Below, piece after piece: positions 5,905-9,879 of a stretch of DNA of 9,879 nucleotides (position 1 is the stretch's first letter; each line of letters begins with the position of its first letter). The stretch is taken from the NCBI GenBank assembly GCA_905479545.1, contig CAJQNE010000167.1:1-9879 (forward strand). Reading direction: 5' to 3'. The stretch comes from an uncultured Gammaproteobacteria bacterium. GTDB lineage: Bacteria > Pseudomonadota > Gammaproteobacteria > CAJQNE01. The notes under the pieces were generated by a model. That model had not been told where the DNA came from. It ran no database searches and saw only the letters and a list, made by a program, of their open reading frames with translations. The position numbers were made by a program, and so were the translations under genes.

Positions 5905-6741
5905 TTAAACGTCCGGTGAAGTTTCGATTCCACATAACAATCCTGCCAAAACCTTCTCTACTACTGGGTAATCGTTCAAGCCATTAGACACCCAGCACTT
6001 ATCCCTTCTATTCCGAAAATCATCCCAGACGAATTGACCCTTTTTCAGGTCAAAGATAGTTGCCGAAATGGAATCTTTAGGAGGGCCGCTATTTAACACA
6101 AGAACACTACCAAGAACTGTAGAAGAAACCCGAAAAACATTTAAAATCAATAATTTATTATACTTTTCGGCGTCAATTAATTGCTGCTTAAACTGCCCAC
6201 CTTCCAGCAAGCCATTTTTTCTACAGTTATACCAATTCGCATGATCGCTCTTGGAAATAGCCCGAGACCCGAGCCTTTGCCTTTTGTAGTCCCAGTACTG
6301 ACACCCTAACCGGATATAATTATTTCGCTGCTGGACGGACGATTCCTGTGACCCAATAACTACCGGAAGCGGAGCATCATCGATCACTCCAATTACATCC
6401 CCGCCAGAACGCTGTCTTATATCCTGGCCTGTATAGGCGCCCCTAAAAGCACAAAAGAAAGGCAGTGGTACAACTTCGTGGTCAATGCCTTTCTCATCAA
6501 GAGCTTCTGAAACACCGCTGGAAATCAAGTGGATATCAGCAAGTGCGTCCTCTTTTGAGAAGTAGGTTTCCAAAGCGGCCGACCAGTAATGGCACGCATC
6601 AACAATCACGGCCACCCGGTCATTCTTAAGGTTAATTGCCGTATCAGCGGAATTTGGCACCATAGCTCTGTCCAGTGCAGCACATCCACCGAGGAGAAGA
6701 ACCGCGTTGGCATAAGTAAAAAGTTTTACGGAAATATGCAT
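5905..6741 (-). CDS. Predicted lipoprotein of unknown function, upstream member of a tandem paralogous pair
   Basis: This 278-residue protein is a paralogue of the next gene. The signal peptide has Lys6, a hydrophobic stretch and the lipobox LGGC at Cys20, followed by AALDRAMVP (AALDKAMVP in the other copy). The first 35 mature residues match the other copy at 31 of 35 positions, and the last 53 at about 40 of 53. The middle (roughly residues 100-215) is much more diverged and carries small insertions and deletions. The six cysteines are kept. The ATG has a good Shine-Dalgarno sequence (GAGG, eight bases upstream), so this is the first gene of the pair. No domain of known function is visible; a structural or binding role at the cell envelope is a guess. 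The 120 bp upstream start just after the hydrolase terminator and should hold the promoter, which I could not define. Confidence 0.8.
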   Translation of the reverse strand: MHISVKLFTYANAVLLLGGCAALDRAMVPNSADTAINLKNDRVAVIVDACHYWSAALETYFSKEDALADIHLISSGVSEALDEKGIDHEVVPLPFFCAFRGAYTGQDIRQRSGGDVIGVIDDAPLPVVIGSQESSVQQRNNYIRLGCQYWDYKRQRLGSRAISKSDHANWYNCRKNGLLEGGQFKQQLIDAEKYNKLLILNVFRVSSTVLGSVLVLNSGPPKDSISATIFDLKKGQFVWDDFRNRRDKCWVSNGLNDYPVVEKVLAGLLCGIETSPDV

Positions 6742-6826
6742 CGCTTGAACCTCGCATGAAGACTCGACTCGAGAAAACCATACGAATCAATGAATTTCTA
6801 CAGTGCTCGTTTTGTATTGACTAACC

Positions 6827-6868
6827 AAAAATAACTGTTGTGAAGCGTGCCGCAGCAAACCTTACAAC
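6827..6868 (-). terminator. Candidate intrinsic terminator of the lipoprotein hydrolase gene
   Basis: On the minus strand a 14-position stem starts in the last sense codon of the hydrolase gene: GTTGT pairs with ACAAC at the base, and TGC with GCA at the tip, around a TGCG loop (6837-6868). It has two mismatches and a few G-T pairs. It is followed by AGTTATTTTT. Location and T-tract fit a Rho-independent terminator, although the stem is imperfect. Confidence 0.55.
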
Positions 6869-8829
6869 GCTGGCATAATCACCTGATCAGCATCATTATG
6901 AATCGGCAACTCCACCGTACCAGAAATGTTGTAAGCATTAGTCGCATACTCAGTAGTAGCGCCCGGCACTTCCTGAAATTGGCCGTGGCGTTGGTATAGC
7001 AGCAAACCTACTACATCGCCTGCCAGTAGCTTATCGCCCACCATTGGCATGGTGATATCGGTGTATTCAACTGCGGCATCGGTAATGCTGTTTGAACGGC
7101 GGATGGCGGTGACTTGCTCGTCGACTTCGATTAACGTGCTGCCGCGTTGGATGCCTACGGCAATAAAGGCCGTTACATCGGTGGGCGCAGCTGTTGGAGC
7201 TTCTACTTTCAGAGTGGCCAAAATGGGCACCCCAGCCAGGTAGCCGTCACTCATCATCGTGGCCAATGGCAGGAACTGGCGCGGTGAGCCGATGATGTCA
7301 GTATTGGTGGCCGAGGTTGGGTTAACAGCTACTGGCATAGCAGCTGGGGCAATTTCGTAAGCGCCGAGTGAATTGCCTACCGGCACAGAGGCTAGCGTTA
7401 CGCCGTCGTCGCTATCCAATGCAATACAGACTTCGGGAATAGTAATTTCCGGCTGACCGCATTGACTGAACGGGCTGGTGGTTGAGGCGTCGCATTTCAG
7501 CTTTTCGTCCATCCAGCTAATCATGCCGCTGAACATTTCGACCGGGCCGCAGTCGTTGTCACCTTGAATTTGGATGCTGCCGCCATTGACGTTGTTGTTC
7601 GCCAGTTCAAAGGTGGTGAGCATGTGGCCGCCGTCGGTGGTGGTCAGGCGTACGTCGCCGCTGTTGTAAGTCGAATCGCTAAAAAACTGATAGTTATCGA
7701 AGGCTTCAATGCCGTCAAACACCATGTCGCGCATGCCCTGTACCAGCCATACGTCTACATCCATCGCAGGCCGGTCTGTCCGTAGATCAAGATTAGCCAT
7801 GCCGTTTTTGGCGAATAGCGCTCGCTGATTCGGATTGCCAGCGGGTGGGGAATCTAAATCGCTACCGGATTCAGCACCACCTACCAGTACGCCGGCACAG
7901 GCTTGGGTAATAACCGGATCGAGCGTTGCGCCCGGCTGGCCACTTTCACGAGTGGCGGTATTCGCCAGGGCACATAAACCGGTGACATAACCGCGTTTCA
8001 CAACTTCATTGGTCACCAGCGCACCGTGGAAACGACCCACGGAGCCGTCTACCATCGTTTCGCCATCGAGCTCATTTACCGGGTCAGCCAGGCTGTTCCA
8101 GGTGGCGACCGGCATAATCGCATCGAGGCGATCATCAAATTGCGCCAGCATCATTTGGTAGGCGCCGCCGTAGCTACCGCCAATGGCGCCGACCACCATA
8201 TCGCCGTCAGAGGTATCGACCGGTAAGTTCATCGCTGCCCAGTCCAGAATAGCTATTGCGTCGACCGCTTCAAAACAGGGATCAATCACTGCCGCCTGGC
8301 CTTCGCTGCCACCCCAACCGCGCTGATCGTAGCTGATTACTAAATAGCCGCGATCCACCATCGTTGGAATCATTTCGGCCAGCCCTATAAAGGTGTTATC
8401 GCCGGTTTCGGGCATTGCAGCGGTGTTATCGACTGCACGTGAGCCGCCCCAGCCGTGACTATGCAATAGCAGCGGCATGGTTTCGCCTTCGTTATGCGGC
8501 GGAATAAATACGGTCGCGGCGATATTGGTTGAATCGCCGCCTGTCGAACCCGTGTAATCACAGTCGCCCACGCCATTTTCGCCCGTTACCGGTGCGGATG
8601 TGCCCCGCTGCTGTGGTGCAGGCGAGTTTATGGTCGCGTTACAAAAGCGCTCAATCTCTGAGGTTCCACAGAAAGCGTCTGCCGCCTGAGTAACCGGTTC
8701 GCCGGTTCCGGTAGAAACCTGAGGAGTATTGAGGCTCGCCGGACTTTGGCCACCTCCACCGCAAGCGGTGACCAACAGCAATACAGAAGTGCAGGCCAAA
8801 GCGGCTCGCAACGTAGTAGGGATAAACAT
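6862..8829 (-). CDS. Secreted lipoprotein alpha/beta-hydrolase, CocE/NonD (X-Pro dipeptidyl-peptidase S15) type
   Basis: The 655-residue protein starts with a signal peptide and lipobox VTAC (Cys23) followed by a Gly-rich linker, so it should be anchored outside the cytoplasmic membrane. The catalytic domain (about 90-445) shows LLLHSHGWGGSR, SYDQRGWGGSEG (family hallmark), the nucleophile elbow GGSYGG with Ser219, an acid candidate in MRDMVFD (Asp368 or Asp372) and GGHM with His402. A beta-rich C-terminal region (about 490-655) resembles in layout the non-catalytic sandwich domain of S15 enzymes. The family hydrolyses acyl esters or proline peptides; the substrate here is unknown. The ATG at 8829 is chosen because GGAGGAG lies six bases upstream. 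An in-frame GTG at 8850 would place that ribosome binding site inside the gene. Several extra cysteines suggest disulfides. Confidence 0.87.
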   Translation of the reverse strand: MFIPTTLRAALACTSVLLLVTACGGGGQSPASLNTPQVSTGTGEPVTQAADAFCGTSEIERFCNATINSPAPQQRGTSAPVTGENGVGDCDYTGSTGGDSTNIAATVFIPPHNEGETMPLLLHSHGWGGSRAVDNTAAMPETGDNTFIGLAEMIPTMVDRGYLVISYDQRGWGGSEGQAAVIDPCFEAVDAIAILDWAAMNLPVDTSDGDMVVGAIGGSYGGAYQMMLAQFDDRLDAIMPVATWNSLADPVNELDGETMVDGSVGRFHGALVTNEVVKRGYVTGLCALANTATRESGQPGATLDPVITQACAGVLVGGAESGSDLDSPPAGNPNQRALFAKNGMANLDLRTDRPAMDVDVWLVQGMRDMVFDGIEAFDNYQFFSDSTYNSGDVRLTTTDGGHMLTTFELANNNVNGGSIQIQGDNDCGPVEMFSGMISWMDEKLKCDASTTSPFSQCGQPEITIPEVCIALDSDDGVTLASVPVGNSLGAYEIAPAAMPVAVNPTSATNTDIIGSPRQFLPLATMMSDGYLAGVPILATLKVEAPTAAPTDVTAFIAVGIQRGSTLIEVDEQVTAIRRSNSITDAAVEYTDITMPMVGDKLLAGDVVGLLLYQRHGQFQEVPGATTEYATNAYNISGTVELPIHNDADQVIMPAL

Positions 8830-8853
8830 GGTGCTCTCCTCCGTTGCCACTTA

Positions 8854-8881
8854 CTTATAGGGTCGGCAACAGTAAATTTAA
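8854..8881 (-). promoter_or_regulatory. Possible promoter close to the hydrolase gene
   Basis: On the minus strand TTAAAT (8881-8876), 16 bases, then TATAAG (8859-8854) would start transcription about 20 bases before the hydrolase ATG, just upstream of its ribosome binding site. The -10 is good and the -35 weak. An alternative, TTGCGT at about 17 bases before TAAGAA, lies a little further upstream. Neither is secure. Confidence 0.25.
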
Positions 8882-9113
8882 TAGTTCTTATATGCGCAGT
8901 TGATTTAACGCAAGCGCATGTTATCAGATGTATCAAATTGGCAGAGCTTGATTGAGCGCACTTCAACTAAACTTTTTTCGGCACGCCCAACTGAGTAGTT
9001 AGTAAAACCAGTTAAGTTTTATCCCGCGTTTAAGCAATCACTGCCAAAGCTGTGCCTCTTACGCCAAATTAGCGGGCCGTGGTTAGCCGGAAAACCGGCA
9101 AAAATCCCGAGAC

Positions 9114-9142
9114 AAAAAAGCGGAAAAAACGGTTGATTTTCC
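9114..9142 (-). terminator. Weak terminator-like hairpin in the intergenic region
   Basis: On the minus strand GGAAAA (9142-9137) can pair with TTTTCC (9127-9122) around a nine-base loop, followed by GC and six T (9119-9114). The stem has only two G-C pairs, so it is weak. If real, it would end a transcript of about 150 nt begun at the Pho box at 9292-9309. Confidence 0.2.
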
Positions 9143-9275
9143 AGAAACGCCTTTACGCTGCGATTTGCAGACCTGCGTCGCACCGCCCCGCACACAACGC
9201 CTCATATGTCACCCGATTTAAGCTACTTTTTGGCACCTGAAGGCAAAAACAACAGAAAATCTATGCACCGATTTA

Positions 9276-9309
9276 CCAATATTGCAATTCGATGACAGTA
9301 AAATGACAG
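9276..9309 (-). promoter_or_regulatory. Near-consensus Pho box (PhoB site) with possible -10, reading leftward
   Basis: The minus strand from 9309 to 9292 reads CTGTCAT-TTTA-CTGTCAT: two perfect copies of the 7-bp PhoB half-site with the standard 4-bp AT spacer, an 11-bp period. Against the E. coli consensus it differs only within the spacer. In PhoB-activated promoters the box replaces the -35 and a -10 follows about 10 bases later; here TATTGG (9281-9276) lies exactly 10 bases on, a poor but acceptable -10. Transcription would run left, toward the hydrolase gene about 440 bp away. PhoB activates genes under phosphate limitation in most gammaproteobacteria; regulation of this locus is inferred. 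Confidence 0.5.
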
Positions 9310-9319
9310 CAAGCACCGC

Positions 9320-9366
9320 TAAGTCATTGTTTTTATAAAAAACAATCGTAAGCCATTGATTTTTAT
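9320..9366. repeat. Imperfect AT-rich direct repeat between the two Pho-box-like sites
   Basis: TAAGTCATTGTTTTTAT (9320-9336) and TAAGCCATTGATTTTTAT (9349-9366) differ by one substitution and one inserted base, with a 29-bp period. They fill the space between the two Pho-box-like repeats. No function can be assigned; they may be additional binding sites or an easily melted segment. Confidence 0.5.
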
Positions 9367-9378
9367 GCGATCTAAAAT

Positions 9379-9396
9379 ATGACCAAAAAATGACCA
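9379..9396 (-). promoter_or_regulatory. Second Pho-box-like direct repeat, reading leftward
   Basis: The minus strand from 9396 to 9379 reads TGGTCAT-TTTT-TGGTCAT, again two identical 7-mers with a 4-bp AT spacer in the same orientation as the box at 9292-9309. Each half differs from CTGTCAT at its first three positions in two places. CATAAA about 11 bases downstream could serve as a -10. It is a weaker match than the other box and is listed mainly because of the identical geometry and orientation. Confidence 0.3.
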
Positions 9397-9457
9397 TTTT
9401 AAGACAAAGGGCCGTGGCACGCGGTTTCGAACCCGGCAAACGAAGTTGCTAACAGGG

Positions 9458-9480
9458 TTATCCACAGGCTGTGTGGAAAA
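9458..9480. promoter_or_regulatory. Inverted pair of DnaA boxes
   Basis: TTATCCACA (9458-9466) is the exact high-affinity DnaA box. Five bases later TGTGGAAAA (9472-9480) is an inverted box with one mismatch (TTTTCCACA). The pair lies beside an AT-rich stretch and about 210 bp before moxR. DnaA could act here as a transcription factor. A replication origin is less likely because only these two boxes are visible and no dnaA, gidA or rpmH lies nearby. Confidence 0.45.
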
Positions 9481-9627
9481 TATTTCCGGTGTAACTAATA
9501 ATCCGCATGCCGGGCTATTAACTACTTGAAACAGGCACTGATTTCGGGGAACTTACCGACAAATTTGTAACTAATGTCACTAGTCGTTACTGCTGCCCAC
9601 GCAAACAGCAATCTGCGTTACAGTGGC

Positions 9628-9645
9628 ACCGCGTTTAAGCGCGGT
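9628..9645. promoter_or_regulatory. Palindrome upstream of moxR
   Basis: ACCGCG-TTTAAG-CGCGGT is a dyad with 6-bp perfect arms, 43 bp before the moxR ATG. It could be an operator at the moxR promoter or a hairpin in its leader. No T-tract follows, so it is not a terminator. I could not assign a -35/-10 pair around it with confidence. Confidence 0.35.
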
Positions 9646-9687
9646 TAACCCGCCCAAAATTTAGCTCCAACGAGAAAAGGACCCGCG

Positions 9688-9879
9688 ATGTCGTCGCTGT
9701 TCAATCAATTTCAGTCGCTGCAAAAAGCGATAAACCACAAAGTAGTCGGCCAACCCTTATTGGTCGAGCGCCTGCTTATTGGTGTATTGGCCGATGGCCA
9801 CTTATTAGTAGAAGGCGCTCCCGGCTTAGCAAAAACCCGGGTAATTAAGGCGCTGGCCGATGGCATTGAAGGCGACTTT
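9688..9879 (+). CDS. MoxR-family AAA+ ATPase (N-terminal part, cut by window end)
   Basis: The first 64 codons are present and the frame is open to the window edge. After a short helix the protein reads KVVGQPLLVERLLIGVLADG, then HLLVEGAPGLAKTRVIKALA, whose GAPGLAKT is the Walker A loop exactly as in MoxR ATPases. MoxR proteins are chaperone-like ATPases; they are usually encoded next to DUF58 and von Willebrand factor A-domain proteins and help assemble or activate partner complexes in the envelope. Those partners would be expected to the right, outside the window. The ATG at 9688 has a good Shine-Dalgarno sequence (AAGGA, six to seven bases upstream), and the start fits the family. Confidence 0.93.
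   Translation, partial: MSSLFNQFQSLQKAINHKVVGQPLLVERLLIGVLADGHLLVEGAPGLAKTRVIKALADGIEGDF

Larger units (their letters stand above)
8830..9687. other. 858-bp intergenic region with no convincing gene, rich in regulatory-like signals
   Basis: This gap separates the leftward hydrolase gene from the rightward moxR gene. Open frames here (for example 9218-9439 minus) have no ribosome binding site or family resemblance. It includes a strongly AT-rich stretch (about 9280-9400) with two Pho-box-like repeats and direct repeats, a DnaA-box pair at 9458-9480, a GCCGG-aaaa-CCGGC hairpin at 9086-9099, and a palindrome at 9628-9645. The sequence GTAACTAAT occurs twice (9491 and 9567). These signals are listed separately. 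Confidence 0.7.

Noticed and set aside
8628..8966. 112-residue leftward open frame overlapping the hydrolase start
   Set aside because: It overlaps the hydrolase signal peptide and ribosome binding site in another frame, with no family signal.
9086..9099. GCCGG-aaaa-CCGGC hairpin as a terminator
   Set aside because: On the plus strand it is followed by A residues and on the minus strand by TAACC; neither has a downstream T-tract.
9083..9205. 40-codon leftward open frame beginning ATGAGGCGTTG downstream of the Pho box
   Set aside because: There is no clear ribosome binding site, the composition is basic and low-information, and the end falls in a hairpin; coding cannot be supported.
9422..9437. 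tRNA T-arm-like sequence around TTTCGAACCCGG
   Set aside because: No acceptor, D or anticodon arms fit on either strand, and the 5-bp T stem does not pair properly; it is probably chance.
9218..9439. 73-residue leftward open frame in the intergenic region
   Set aside because: It has no ribosome binding site or recognisable family, and it runs through the repeats and Pho boxes; it is more likely chance.
9240..9500. Chromosomal replication origin
   Set aside because: Only two DnaA boxes are visible, there is no cluster, and no origin-linked genes (dnaA, dnaN, gidA, rpmH) are in the window.
1..9879. CRISPR array, insertion sequence or integrase
   Set aside because: No regularly spaced repeats, transposase or integrase motifs were found on either strand.

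Overview
The window looks like chromosomal DNA of a gammaproteobacterium. The evidence is the gene families: a long glutathione S-transferase, PaaI-type thioesterases, TrhO, HigBA of the Escherichia coli type, a CocE/NonD lipoprotein hydrolase and MoxR. Many coding stretches are GC-rich (41 of 60 bases are G or C at 1261-1320). The placement below class level is open; a marine Cellvibrionales-like genome would fit but is only a guess.

Layout. Positions 1-3272 hold a leftward GST-family gene (3' end cut by the window edge). Divergent from it is a translationally coupled pair of hotdog-fold thioesterases, then a palindromic repeat element, then trhO, a tRNA U34 hydroxylase. A second, short GST-like gene (3299-4054, leftward) converges on trhO and has a perfect 16-bp palindrome just upstream of its start.

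Positions 4190-6741 look like an accessory insert with lower GC (24 of 60 at 5281-5340). It contains a complete higBA toxin-antitoxin operon with a readable promoter and twin operators. Just upstream of higBA and on the same strand lies a tandem pair of paralogous lipoproteins of a family I do not recognise.

Positions 6827-8829 hold a large exported CocE/NonD-like alpha/beta-hydrolase lipoprotein with a strong ribosome binding site and a candidate terminator. The next 858 bp (8830-9687) have no convincing gene but are rich in signals. These are a near-consensus Pho box and a second Pho-box-like repeat, both pointing left, AT-rich direct repeats, a perfect DnaA box paired with a near-perfect inverted one, and a palindrome. 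The window ends in the first 64 codons of a rightward MoxR-family AAA+ ATPase.

How the genes work together: the only units visible are the thioesterase pair, higBA and the lipoprotein pair. The best candidates for something undescribed are the tandem lipoprotein family and the Pho/DnaA-box intergenic region. Neither can be resolved from sequence reading alone.
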